A stretch of DNA of 64,000 bases from Rhodopseudomonas sp. AAP120 (lineage in GTDB: Bacteria; Pseudomonadota; Alphaproteobacteria; Rhizobiales; Xanthobacteraceae): assembly GCF_001295845.1 (NCBI RefSeq), contig NZ_LJIC01000015.1, forward strand, positions 62,001 through 126,000. Reading direction: 5' to 3'. Shown one piece after another: positions 7,919 to 16,828 of this stretch. Numbering within the stretch: the stretch's first letter is position 1; every line of letters starts with the position of its first letter. A program made the translations under genes and the position numbers. Below the pieces are notes generated by a model that searched no databases, was not told where the DNA came from, and worked only from the letters and a program-made list of their open reading frames with translations.

Positions 7919-9124
7919 ATGACGACATCGTCAATTCTATCCAAATGGTCACATCTTCTTCTGCTCGGATCGGCACTCGCGTTGGCGGGCTGCGGAACGA
8001 TAACGCCGGCGTCAGGACCTCAGTCCGACGATATTAAATCACAGCGCACCGAAAACGGGCCAAACTACGAACTGGTGAAGCTTTCGCCCGAGATCATCGC
8101 AATTCTGCACACCCACGAGCCGAAGGGTTTGGCGGGTGCGTTCACCGACCGCCGACCGCCGTCTCAGATCGTGTTCGGCATCGGCGACATCGTCAGCGTC
8201 ACCGTCTTCGAAGCCGCCGCAGGCGGCTTGTTCATTCCGGCAGAAGCCGGCGTGCGTCCCGGCAACTACGTCACCATTCCGGATCAGGCCATCGACAACG
8301 ACGGCTTTATCACCGTGCCCTATGCCGGGCAGATCCCGGCGGCCGGACGCACCGCGCTCGCAATCCAAAACTCGATCGTCGAGCGGATTCGCAACCGCGC
8401 CATCGAACCGCAGGCGGTGGTGGCGATGAGTACGCAGCGCACGTCGCTCATCAGCGTGCTCGGCGAAGTCAACACCCCGGCGCGATACCCGGCCAGCGCA
8501 GCGGGCGCCGGCGATCGCGTCCTCGATGCCATCACCCGCGCGGGCGGCATCAAGGGGCAAGGCTTCGAAACCTGGGTGATGCTGGAACGCGAGGGCAAAC
8601 GTGCCACGGTGCCGTTCGAGAATCTGGTGATGTCGCCGCCAAACAACATCTACGTACGACCCGGCGACCGGATCTATGTTTATCGCGAGCAGCAGAAGTT
8701 CATGGCCTTCGGCGCGAGCGGCCAGAGCGGCGAATTCAACTTCGACGCATGGCGGATCAATCTCGGCGAAGCCGTGGGCAAAGCGGGCGGCCTGCTCGAC
8801 AACCAGGCCGATCCCGGCGCGGTCTTCCTCTATCGGCGCGAGCCGCGTGAAGTCGCCGCCCAACTCGGCATCGACGTGAGCCGATACCGGTCCGACACCA
8901 TTCCGGTGATCTTCAGCATCAGCTTCAAGGACCCCGGTGGCTTCTTCCTCGCCACCAAGGTGATGATGAAGAACCAGGACATCATCTACGTGTCGAACGC
9001 CAAGTCGGTCGAGGCGACCAAGGTTCTGGAGTTCATGCGCACCGTGATGGCGACGAGCGGCGATGCGCTCGATCTCGCCAACGGCTCGCTGATCTTCCGC
9101 AACAACATCAAGCTCGCGCCGTAG
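7919..9124 (+). CDS. Outer-membrane polysaccharide export lipoprotein (Wza/GumB type)
   Basis: A 401-residue lipoprotein with signal peptide and lipobox (ALALAGCG, Cys at about 25). It contains the Poly_export domain (about 85-170: FGIGDIVSVTVFEAA, NYVTIPDQAIDNDGFITVPYAGQI) followed by SLBB-type beta-grasp repeats (about 180-350: SVLGEVNTPARYP, VLDAITRAGGI, YVRPGDRIYVYRE). It forms the outer-membrane channel through which exopolysaccharide leaves the cell, working with the Wzc-type protein at 12599. AGGGG precedes the ATG. Upstream lies an AT-rich segment (7800-7860). Confidence 0.93.
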   Translation: MTTSSILSKWSHLLLLGSALALAGCGTITPASGPQSDDIKSQRTENGPNYELVKLSPEIIAILHTHEPKGLAGAFTDRRPPSQIVFGIGDIVSVTVFEAAAGGLFIPAEAGVRPGNYVTIPDQAIDNDGFITVPYAGQIPAAGRTALAIQNSIVERIRNRAIEPQAVVAMSTQRTSLISVLGEVNTPARYPASAAGAGDRVLDAITRAGGIKGQGFETWVMLEREGKRATVPFENLVMSPPNNIYVRPGDRIYVYREQQKFMAFGASGQSGEFNFDAWRINLGEAVGKAGGLLDNQADPGAVFLYRREPREVAAQLGIDVSRYRSDTIPVIFSISFKDPGGFFLATKVMMKNQDIIYVSNAKSVEATKVLEFMRTVMATSGDALDLANGSLIFRNNIKLAP

Positions 9125-9191
9125 CGCGGGTTTGACCGCTCCGCAACGGCGCGGGCCGTGAGGTCCGATTTAATCCCGAGGAGTAACCGGG

Positions 9192-10115
9192 TTGCCGTCG
9201 TCGAGAGCATCGAGGAGATCGAGGAAACGCGAAGGGCACGAGTTGCCACGCGATAGGGTTGCCGCGGCCACAGTGCCGGTCGCGGCAACACCGCGCCCGG
9301 TGCCCGCCCGGAACGGTGATGGTTCAGCCGCAAGGTTTCGCGTACGGCTGATTGTCACCGTTCCGGCGGTGCTGTTGTGGCTGTTGCGCATGCCGGCGCC
9401 GGCCGCCACCGCTCAACAGGACGATGCGCTGGTCGGCGTTCGCTATCGTGTCGATGCGAGCGTCAGCATCGAGCAAAGCTCTCCTCTCATTGCCCGCATC
9501 CGGCAGGCCGGCGCGGTCGACGCCGAGGGGAGCGTCAATGTCCAGTTGCGGATATCCGCAAACTCGCGCGAAATTCGCTACTTCGGCATTGTCTCGAAGG
9601 ATCTTCCGCTTCGCCTGCCTCCGGCGAATCCGATTTGGTACAAAGTCTGGGAGGAGAATGTCTGCCATCAGCGCCGCGGCCAGCCGAAGCTCACCGTCGT
9701 CCGGCTGTCGGGACGATGGCCGGCTGCCAGGACGACAGGCGCGGCATCGCCGCGCGGGACCCTGTTGCCCGATGCGCCGAGGCCGACCACGCCCGACGAG
9801 GCCGCCCGGCCCCAGGATACGACCGGGAACGGTTTAATTCCGCCCACGGAAAATGCCACTCGTCCGCCGACGGCCGTCGATCATCCCTCCATAGATTTTA
9901 TTTCTGTCATCCGCCATATTGGCATGCCCCTGCGCGACGACGAACTCGTTCCGGGGATTAAATTGCCGGAAGGCGTCGACGACGTTGGACCTTATTATGC
10001 CCTGCGTGCCCAAACCAAGGACAACCGGTTGAATGCCGACCTCCGGCTCTACGCGTTCGACTGCCAGATCGACCCGGCGAGGCTCGAACCAGGGCCTGGG
10101 CAGCCGCTCCGCTGA
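9192..10115 (+). CDS. Exported protein of unknown function in export operon
   Basis: A 307-residue protein with a basic leader (~50 aa), a hydrophobic segment (VRLIVTVPAVLLWLLRMPAPAATA) that reads as a signal peptide or anchor, a compact domain (about 75-170, with VCHQRRG), a Pro/Thr-rich linker and a small C-terminal segment containing one more Cys (AFDCQID). It is probably periplasmic. TTG at 9192 is chosen because AGGAG lies about 8 bases upstream and no ATG precedes the signal segment. It sits 67 bp after the Wza-type gene and 25 bp before the O-antigen-ligase-like gene, which suggests one operon. Family not recognised. Confidence 0.6.
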   Translation: MPSSRASRRSRKREGHELPRDRVAAATVPVAATPRPVPARNGDGSAARFRVRLIVTVPAVLLWLLRMPAPAATAQQDDALVGVRYRVDASVSIEQSSPLIARIRQAGAVDAEGSVNVQLRISANSREIRYFGIVSKDLPLRLPPANPIWYKVWEENVCHQRRGQPKLTVVRLSGRWPAARTTGAASPRGTLLPDAPRPTTPDEAARPQDTTGNGLIPPTENATRPPTAVDHPSIDFISVIRHIGMPLRDDELVPGIKLPEGVDDVGPYYALRAQTKDNRLNADLRLYAFDCQIDPARLEPGPGQPLR

Positions 10116-10140
10116 CCAGGCTGGCTCGTTCGTCTCGTCG

Positions 10141-11562
10141 GTGCAGGCCGTGCGGGACCTGTTCCGGTCGGTGTTTGCCGGCAACGGTATCGCGACGGCG
10201 ATCTTGTTACTCGTCGTGGCCGCAGCGCCGTTTCCGTTCGGCTCCGCTGACGACATCCCGATCGCGTTCTGGTGCATTTGCCTTTCCCTCTGCTTGCTGA
10301 TGGTGACCTTGCGGGAGGCCACCGCGGCTCAGCTGTGGCTGCTGAGCGGGGTCGGCGTGATCGCGATCGGATACGGCATCGTGCTGCACGAGCAGCTTTC
10401 CGATACGCCCTGGTTCGCCCCCTACCACCCATCCTGGCAACACGCCTCCACCATTCTCGGAACCGAACTGCCGACCTCGGCCTCGATCGTTCGGCACGCC
10501 GCCTTTTTCGCCCTTGGCGCACCGCTCGCGAACATCCTCGCCTTGAGCATCGGATTGACGATCGGCGGCGACCGCCGCATCGCCTGGCTGCTGGTGAAGG
10601 TCCTGGCATGGTCAGGCGCCTGCTACGCGCTGTACGGGCTGCTCGCACAGGTGATCGAGCCGCAGATGGTCCTTTGGCGCGAGAAGGTTGCCTACGTCGG
10701 CAGCGTCACAGGCACTTTCATCAACCGCAACACCGCGGCGTGCTATTTCGGATCGTGCACGGTGTTGTGGATGCTGCTGATTGCCGTGAAGATCCGGCGG
10801 CACCTGCCGGGACGACGGGTCGCCTGGCGGCAGTTGCGCGCCGACCTGCGCCTGATTCCCACCGGAGAGATCGCGCTCGATCTCGCAGCCTTCGCGGTCT
10901 GCCTCGTTGCGATGTTCATGACCGGCTCACGTGCGGGCGTCGCGCTGTCGCTGCTCACCATGGTGGTGGCGTTCTCGATTTTCATCCGACGCGACCTGCC
11001 CGCACGCTCCGGCATCTGGTTGTCGCTCGGCGTCGGCTGCTTGGTCGCGTTCGGCTTGCTTCAGTTCCTCGGTGGGCGCGTCAACAGCCGCTTCGAGACG
11101 CGGGATCTGGTCGATGCAGGACGGCTCGAGGCGTGGAAGTCGACCCTCCGGATCATCCACGATAATCCGTGGTTCGGCACCGGAATGGGAACCTTCACAT
11201 CGAGCTTCCCCGCCTACCGAAGCCCCGACATCTCGATTCAGGGCGTGTGGAATGCTGCGCATTCGACGCCGCTGGAACTCGCGTCCGAAGTCGGCCTGCC
11301 TCTGGCATCGCTGATCGCCGCAGGGTGGCTGGTGATGCTGATCGTTCACGCGCGCGGGGTGGTGTATCGCAGCCGGGACGCCGTGCTTCCACTCGCCGCT
11401 GCGGCGATCGGCTGTCTGGCGATGCTGCATTCCAGTGTCGATTTCAGCTTGCAGATCCCGGGATATTCGATCCCGTTTTTCGCGCTGTTCGGCGTGGGAC
11501 TTGCGCAGTCCTTCTCCTCCGGCGCACGCGTCGAACCCGCGTCGCAGGGCTCGACGATGTAG
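10141..11562 (+). CDS. O-antigen ligase/polymerase family membrane protein (Wzy_C)
   Basis: A 473-residue polytopic protein with about eleven helices and a Wzy_C-type region at about residues 255-380: TGSRAGVALS, the large periplasmic loop with GRLEAWKSTLRIIHDNPWFGTGMGTF, and AHSTPLELASEVGLP. These are hallmarks of the O-antigen ligase/polymerase superfamily, which joins undecaprenyl-linked repeat units or transfers glycan in the periplasm. GTG 10141 is the chosen start, since in-frame sequence upstream overlaps the previous gene. A second GTG at 10150 is possible. It lies between the Wza-type and Wzc-type genes. Confidence 0.85.
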   Translation: MQAVRDLFRSVFAGNGIATAILLLVVAAAPFPFGSADDIPIAFWCICLSLCLLMVTLREATAAQLWLLSGVGVIAIGYGIVLHEQLSDTPWFAPYHPSWQHASTILGTELPTSASIVRHAAFFALGAPLANILALSIGLTIGGDRRIAWLLVKVLAWSGACYALYGLLAQVIEPQMVLWREKVAYVGSVTGTFINRNTAACYFGSCTVLWMLLIAVKIRRHLPGRRVAWRQLRADLRLIPTGEIALDLAAFAVCLVAMFMTGSRAGVALSLLTMVVAFSIFIRRDLPARSGIWLSLGVGCLVAFGLLQFLGGRVNSRFETRDLVDAGRLEAWKSTLRIIHDNPWFGTGMGTFTSSFPAYRSPDISIQGVWNAAHSTPLELASEVGLPLASLIAAGWLVMLIVHARGVVYRSRDAVLPLAAAAIGCLAMLHSSVDFSLQIPGYSIPFFALFGVGLAQSFSSGARVEPASQGSTM

Positions 11563-11727
11563 ATCGCGGCGATCCCGAGCCGGCTCGCTCATTCAATGTA
11601 AATCCGGCTCAACAAAACGGTCACAGGCATAAGTCGACATACAATTATATGGACGCATCCGCGTTAATCGTTTAAATTTGGAAAAGCGATTTATTTCATC
11701 TTTGACGGCAACTCTCGGGAGGCCTGC

Positions 11728-12354
11728 ATGGGCACCTTCAAGAATGTGCTTCGCCTAGCCGCGGTGACCGCGATCACGACGACCCTGAGTTTGGCCGCAC
11801 ACGCGGCCGTGCTGCAGCCGAATCAACAGCTTCCCGCTCAGCAGGTCACCGAATTCAAGAACACGCCGACCCTCCTGCTGCAGCGCTATCCGCAAGCGGG
11901 AGCAAAAATGATCTCCTATGTGCGTGACCTCGCCGGAACCGACCCGAGCACGCTGGCGGCGCTGATCGAGCTTCTCACCAATCCGGACATCACCCGGGAG
12001 CAGCGCACCGCGATTCTCTCCGGCCTCGCGCAGGTGTCGCGCCTCGCCTTGCGATCGGACCCCAACTACGCCAACGAGATTCAGCAAGCAGTCAACGCGA
12101 CCAATAACTCCGACATCTCGGCAGCCTATCAGGCCGCCACCGGCGACGTCGCACTCGGCATCGGCGGCACGGGAGGTGGTGGCGGCGGCGGCTCCGGAAC
12201 CGGCGGCTCGACCGGCAACACCGGCATCGCCGTGGGCGGCTCGAACAGCGGCGCAACGACGTTCGGGGGCCTGCATTATTCGAACACTGGCACCTCGTCC
12301 ACCTCCGGCTCTGTCGGCGGAACCTCGAGCGGCGCCGTCAGCCGTACGCGCTGA
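11728..12354 (+). CDS. Secreted glycine/serine-rich protein
   Basis: A 208-residue protein with a signal peptide (LAAVTAITTTLSLAAHA-AV), a helical domain (about 30-135, QQVTEFKNTPTLLLQRYPQAG...) and a low-complexity tail from about residue 148 with a Gly run and GSTGNTG-like repeats. A strong GGGAGG site precedes the ATG, and the upstream gap (11563-11727) is AT-rich with TTTAAATT. The gene has its own terminator at 12392. It lies between polymerase and co-polymerase genes. It may be a matrix or surface protein co-expressed with the polysaccharide, which is inference only. Confidence 0.7.
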   Translation: MGTFKNVLRLAAVTAITTTLSLAAHAAVLQPNQQLPAQQVTEFKNTPTLLLQRYPQAGAKMISYVRDLAGTDPSTLAALIELLTNPDITREQRTAILSGLAQVSRLALRSDPNYANEIQQAVNATNNSDISAAYQAATGDVALGIGGTGGGGGGGSGTGGSTGNTGIAVGGSNSGATTFGGLHYSNTGTSSTSGSVGGTSSGAVSRTR

Positions 12355-12391
12355 TCTCGACGCGCGCCAAGCGGCGCGACCTGGACGGATG

Positions 12392-12425
12392 AGGCGGCAC
12401 CCCCCGGGGCGTCGCCTTTCATTTT
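12392..12425 (+). terminator. Rho-independent terminator
   Basis: GGCGGCACCCC and GGGGCGTCGCC form an 11-bp stem with one wobble and one mismatch around a CC loop, followed by TTTCATTTT. It stands 37 bp after the secreted glycine-rich protein gene. Confidence 0.7.
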
Positions 12426-12598
12426 AACCATATTAAATTCAATCGTTTTAATTTTATTAAAATTTAACTGACGCCGCTCGCGTTTATCTGCGACTATCGG
12501 TAGTTAATAAATTCCGCCGAGCCGCTCCCGTATCCGCTGGTCGGCGGTGGCGCGCTCGGGACGATCGGACTTTGCGGGGCGATTTCAGGAAGCTTCAC

Positions 12599-14845
12599 AT
12601 GCTGCAGCAAAACAAGTCGACGCAAGAAATCAACCGGGGGCCGGCAGAGCTCGAAGGCGGCGAGACGCGCTCCCTCGGCTCCTATCTGGAGATCGTGCGC
12701 AGGCAATTCCCGACCATTCTGGCGATCATGTCGTCGGTCGTCATTCTGGCTCTGTTGTTCCTGTTCACGGCGGCGCCGCGATATACCTCGACCGCATCGA
12801 TGGTCATCGACACCCGTAAGGTCCAGCTGTTCCAGCAACAAATGCTCGGCGACGTCGCCGTCGATCCGGCCACCGTGCTGACCCAGATCGAGATGCTGAA
12901 ATCCGAAAACGTCAGCCAGGCGGTGATCCGCAATTTCCACCTGACCGAGGATCCGGAATTCATCGGATCGGGAATCGTCGGCAGGCTCCTCAGCTTCATC
13001 GGGCTGTCTTCCGGCAGAAAATCAGCTTCCGAACTCGAACTCAACCGCCGTGCCTTGCAGCGTTTCGAGCGATCCCGCGAGATCAAGCGTGTCGGCCTGA
13101 CCTACGTGATGGGGATCTCGTTCACGTCGCGTGACCCGGCCAAAGCCGCGCGGATCGCCAACGCGATCGCGGACGCCTACATCGTCGATCAGCTGGAAGC
13201 CAAATACGAAGCGACCCGACGCGCCAGCGTATGGCTGCAGGATCGGATCAAGGAGCTTCGGATTCAGGCCTCCGCCGCCCGGCGCGCGGTGGTCGATTTC
13301 AAGACCGCCAACAACATCGTGGACACCGGCAAGGGGTTGATGACCGACCAGCAGATCGCCGAGGTCAACAGCCAGCTGGTCCTCGCTCACGCCTCCACGG
13401 CGGAAGCTAATGCGCGCCTCGAGCGGATGACGGAAATCCTCAAGCAGGGCGTACCGGATGCGTCGGTAGCCGATGCCTTGAAGAATGACACCATCGTGAA
13501 GCTGCGCGGCCAATACGTCGACATGGCGTCGAAGGAGTCGATCTGGACGGCGAAATACGGCGCCGACCATCTCGCGGTGCTGAATCTGCGCACCCAGATG
13601 GCCGAAATCCGTAAGAACATCGTCGACGAGCTCAAGCGCATCCGCGAATCCTACAAGAGCGATTACGACATTGCCGTCACCCGCGAGGAGAGCATCAAGG
13701 CGAGCCTTGCCAACGCCGTTTCCGAATCGCAGTCGAGCAACCAGGCCCAGATCCAATTGCGTGATCTCGACAGCAGCGCGCAGTCCTATCAGGCGATGTA
13801 CGACAACTTCCTGCAGCGATACATGGAGTCGGTGCAGCAGCAATCGTTCCCGATCACCGAAGCTCGGGTGATCAGCTCCGCGTCCACCCCGCTCGGGAAG
13901 AGCTATCCCAATACGATGGTGATTCTCGCGTTGGCGGTGCTCGGCGGCCTGATCCTCGGCCTCGCCGCGGCGATCGCCCGCGAGTTTTCCGACCGCGTGT
14001 TCCGCACCAGCGGCCAAGTCGAGGAGCAGCTCGGGACCAACTGCCTGGCGATCCTGCCGCTGCTCGGCAACGATGCTGCCAAGCCGGTGCTGCCGTGGAA
14101 AGCCAAAGCCAAGACGGGCAGCCGCAAGAGCAAGGAGTTCCTGCGCTACGTGGTCGACAATCCACTATCGCGGTTCTCCGAAGCGCTGCGATCGATCAAG
14201 GTCGCGATCGACCTGAATTCGTTCGTCCGGGAAAATCGAGTGCTCGCGACGACCTCGACGATGCCGAGCGAGGGCAAGAGCACGGTCTCGAGCAACCTCG
14301 CCCAGTTGATGGCTCATGGCGGCGCGAAGGTCATTCTCGTCGACGCCGACCTGCGCAACCCGTCCCTCTCCGCGTCTCTGGCGCCGGATGCCGCGGCGGG
14401 CCTGGTCGACGTGGTCGCGCAGCGGGCCAATCTCGAGGATGTGATTCAGATCGACCCCGCGACCCAGTTGGCGATTCTGCCGGCCGGCTCGACATCGCAG
14501 CTTCTGCACACCAACGAGATCCTGTCGTCCAAGGCGATGCAGGCGCTGGTCAGCGACCTCCGCTCGAAATACGACTACGTGGTACTCGATCTGCCGCCGC
14601 TGGCGCCGGTCGTCGATGCGCGCGTCACCTCGAACTACGTGGACTCCTACGTGTTCGTGGTCGAATGGGGGAAGACCAAGCCGGACGTGATCCAACACAC
14701 GCTGCGGTCCGCGCCGGGGATCGTCGACAAGATCCTGGGCGTGGTCCTGAACAAGGCCGACACCCGCATGCTCGCGCGGTACGAATCCTATCAGGGGCGC
14801 CACTATTATCAGAAGTATTACGCCCGCTACGGCTATGCCGAATAG
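12599..14845 (+). CDS. Polysaccharide co-polymerase with BY-kinase domain (Wzc/ExoP type)
   Basis: A 748-residue inner-membrane protein. It has a Wzz domain with TM1 (about 40-65, ILAIMSSVVILALLFLF), a long periplasmic coiled region (about 150-420) and TM2 (about 435-460). The cytoplasmic tyrosine autokinase domain (about 540-740) has Walker A (STMPSEGKSTVSSNLA), Walker A' (VILVDADLRNP) and Walker B (YVVLDLPP). The tail YESYQGRHYYQKYYARYGYAE carries the expected Tyr cluster. It controls chain length and couples polymerisation to the Wza-type channel. AGGA 8 bases before ATG 12599 fixes the start. The promoter region is very AT-rich (12420-12500). Confidence 0.95.
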   Translation: MLQQNKSTQEINRGPAELEGGETRSLGSYLEIVRRQFPTILAIMSSVVILALLFLFTAAPRYTSTASMVIDTRKVQLFQQQMLGDVAVDPATVLTQIEMLKSENVSQAVIRNFHLTEDPEFIGSGIVGRLLSFIGLSSGRKSASELELNRRALQRFERSREIKRVGLTYVMGISFTSRDPAKAARIANAIADAYIVDQLEAKYEATRRASVWLQDRIKELRIQASAARRAVVDFKTANNIVDTGKGLMTDQQIAEVNSQLVLAHASTAEANARLERMTEILKQGVPDASVADALKNDTIVKLRGQYVDMASKESIWTAKYGADHLAVLNLRTQMAEIRKNIVDELKRIRESYKSDYDIAVTREESIKASLANAVSESQSSNQAQIQLRDLDSSAQSYQAMYDNFLQRYMESVQQQSFPITEARVISSASTPLGKSYPNTMVILALAVLGGLILGLAAAIAREFSDRVFRTSGQVEEQLGTNCLAILPLLGNDAAKPVLPWKAKAKTGSRKSKEFLRYVVDNPLSRFSEALRSIKVAIDLNSFVRENRVLATTSTMPSEGKSTVSSNLAQLMAHGGAKVILVDADLRNPSLSASLAPDAAAGLVDVVAQRANLEDVIQIDPATQLAILPAGSTSQLLHTNEILSSKAMQALVSDLRSKYDYVVLDLPPLAPVVDARVTSNYVDSYVFVVEWGKTKPDVIQHTLRSAPGIVDKILGVVLNKADTRMLARYESYQGRHYYQKYYARYGYAE

Positions 14846-15617
14846 CAGCGCCTCCCTCTCCCTCTGGCTGCACCGGCTCGTTCTACAGACCGCGTTCGGC
14901 GTGCTCGGGGTCTGTTCTGCGATATGGGGCGCCGGAATGCTGCCCTGGGCCGTCCTGGTCACACCAGCGCGCGACGTCGCAGAATTGATCGCATCGAATG
15001 CGCCCTTCAAGCCGGGCGTCCTGAAAGAGGTCGAGGCGGAACTCGCCGCTGCCAGACCCGAACTGACGTGGTCGAATCCGGTGGCGGCTCGCGCCAGCGC
15101 CATGGTCTCGCTCCAGCTCGCCCAGGATGCGCAAGCCCGCTCCACCTCCGAGGAAGTGGAGGCGGCATTCTCCGTCGCAGAAAGCCGAATTCGAGCCGCT
15201 CTCCGGCTCAACCCGAGCGACTCTTATCTCTGGGCGAGCGCATATTTCGTCAGAACCGCTCGTGCGGAGTTCAATCCGTCCGACACTCGCCTGTTGACCC
15301 AGTCCTACGTCACCGGACCGCACGAAGGATGGGTCTCGGCCAGCCGCAACCGGCTCGCCCTGGCCGCGTACCCGATTCTCGATCCTCGGACCCAGACTCT
15401 CGCGATCTCCGAATTTTCAGAGATGGTCGGCAGCGGCATGATCGACGAGGCCGTCGCCAATCTCCTCGGCGTCGGTTGGGGCCAGCGAGAACGGCTGCTG
15501 GCCAGCCTCGACGCGGTCGGGAGACAACCCAAGGAAGCTCTGGCGCGGCGTCTCGAAGACGAAGGCGCGCGAGTCGAGGTTCCTGGCGTTCAGTTGGAGA
15601 CGAGGCCGTGGCGTTGA
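14835..15617 (+). CDS. Membrane-anchored protein of unknown function (paralogue A)
   Basis: A 260-residue protein with one N-terminal membrane helix (TAFGVLGVCSAIWGAGMLPWAVLV) and a helical, TPR-like periplasmic part: RIRAALRLNPSDSYLWASAYF, then SYVTGPHEGWVSASRNRLALA. It starts inside the last codons of the co-polymerase gene (ATG 14835, 11-bp overlap), so it is almost certainly co-translated with it. A paralogue with the same helix, 'RAAL..P......W' and 'S[YF]xTGP' landmarks is at 48482-49168. I know of no function. Its position suggests a role in co-polymerase assembly or polysaccharide export. Confidence 0.7.
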   Translation: MPNSSASLSLWLHRLVLQTAFGVLGVCSAIWGAGMLPWAVLVTPARDVAELIASNAPFKPGVLKEVEAELAAARPELTWSNPVAARASAMVSLQLAQDAQARSTSEEVEAAFSVAESRIRAALRLNPSDSYLWASAYFVRTARAEFNPSDTRLLTQSYVTGPHEGWVSASRNRLALAAYPILDPRTQTLAISEFSEMVGSGMIDEAVANLLGVGWGQRERLLASLDAVGRQPKEALARRLEDEGARVEVPGVQLETRPWR

Positions 15618-16030
15618 GCCGGACGTCGAGGATGATCGCGCGCCCAGCGCGACGGCAACGAGCCTCTGCCGAGTGATCACGATCGGGTCATGCATCGTCG
15701 CCGCACGATGCTTCCGCGCCCGCGTACACGGCGCCACATCAGCCGCGCGAATTAAAGACCGCGATTGAATATTCCAAACGTTCAAAACAGACCGTCACGC
15801 ATACTTGTTTTAGACGCCCCTGATTTTTCGGTCGTTGATTTGAGTTGCGCGAGAGAGGCCGCCGCGTTAATCAGATCGGGAGGTTTTAAATTAAGTCTGG
15901 ACTTGGATCACCCGAGCGCAACATTCAATCTGCGGTCGACTGCACTTATTAATTGGCCGCAGCTGAACGACCGAAGCTCCGGATTGTGACGTTGCTGTCG
16001 CGCCGTCGCGGTCGAGCTTACGGACACGAC
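15618..16030. other. Intergenic region, AT-rich, probable promoter of antiterminator gene
   Basis: No convincing gene. A TTG-started frame at 15765-15989 has poor protein character and no ribosome-binding site. AT-rich words (GAATTAAAG, GTTTTAAATTAAG, TTATTAATT) are concentrated at 15748-15955, in sharp contrast to the GC-rich genes on both sides. This fits a promoter and H-NS-like silencer region for the following antiterminator. Confidence 0.4.
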
Positions 16031-16597
16031 GTGACGAAGAGATTCACCGAGGCGGACGTGCTCGCAGCAACCTCATCAACGGACCCCGCCCCGATTGCAT
16101 CGAGGCGTTGGTATGTGGGCCACACCCTGCCCCGCAGGGAACTGGTCGCCCGCACCCATCTCGAGCGCCAGGGCTTCGAGACCTTCCTGCCGCAGTTGCT
16201 GGCCAGGCGATCGCATGCGCGAAAGATCGAGACGATCAGGTCGCCGATGTTCCCCCGCTACATCTTCGTGCGGCTCGATCTTAGCCGTGACCGCTGGCGC
16301 TCGGTGAACGGCACCATGGGCATGGCTTATCTGGTAGCGACCCGTGATCATCCTTGCCCGGTCCCGTCGGGCTTCGTCGAAGACCTTCAACGCAGCGCCG
16401 ACGGCGACCTGGTCAGTTCTCCGGCGCCGGTCTTCATGCCGGGGGATTCCGTCGGGCTCCGCTCGGGACCGTTCGCCGGCCATATCGGGAAGCTACTGAG
16501 CGTCGGGCCGAACGGCAGGATCGAGATGCTACTCGCCATGTTGAACGGATCGGTGCGCCTCACGGTGGCACAGGACTTGCTCGAAATCGCGGGCTGA
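16031..16597 (+). CDS. NusG/RfaH-type specialised transcription antiterminator
   Basis: About 188 residues. The NGN domain begins at RRWYVGHTLPRRELVARTHLERQGFETFLP and contains PMFPRYIFVRLD. A C-terminal KOW segment follows (FMPGDSVGLRSGPFAGHIGKLLSV). NusG paralogues of the RfaH/UpxY/LoaP type bind RNA polymerase at their own polysaccharide operon and prevent premature termination. It stands just upstream of the 19-kb same-strand sugar operon, the expected place. The start is uncertain: GTG 16031 gives a short leader, while the frame is open back to TTG 15953 with GTG 15986 in between, and none has a strong ribosome-binding site. Confidence 0.85.
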   Translation: MTKRFTEADVLAATSSTDPAPIASRRWYVGHTLPRRELVARTHLERQGFETFLPQLLARRSHARKIETIRSPMFPRYIFVRLDLSRDRWRSVNGTMGMAYLVATRDHPCPVPSGFVEDLQRSADGDLVSSPAPVFMPGDSVGLRSGPFAGHIGKLLSVGPNGRIEMLLAMLNGSVRLTVAQDLLEIAG

Positions 16598-16828
16598 CGC
16601 GCAAGCGCCGGACCGTCTGTTAGTCGTGTTCAAACAGTGGATGAAGCAGTTCGCTTCACCCAGATGGCGGTAGCGTGCCAGGACGCTCCCACCCGCAACG
16701 ATACGCCTCACCTCCGACCCGACCGGCGGCGCGCTCGTCCGCCGGTCGATCACCCCGCGCGCTTCGACGCACGCTCCTGCGGCATCGATGGCGATGATCC
16801 AGCCCCCGCACCAAAGACCACGAACCCC

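Noticed and set aside
12420-12500. CtrA-type TTAA-N7-TTAA site
   Set aside because: TTAA words are present, but their spacings here and in the palindromes are 3, 5 or 9, not 7.
15765-15989. 74-codon TTG-started frame in the leader of the antiterminator gene
   Set aside because: Lies in AT-rich control DNA, has no ribosome-binding site and overlaps the possible start of the next gene.
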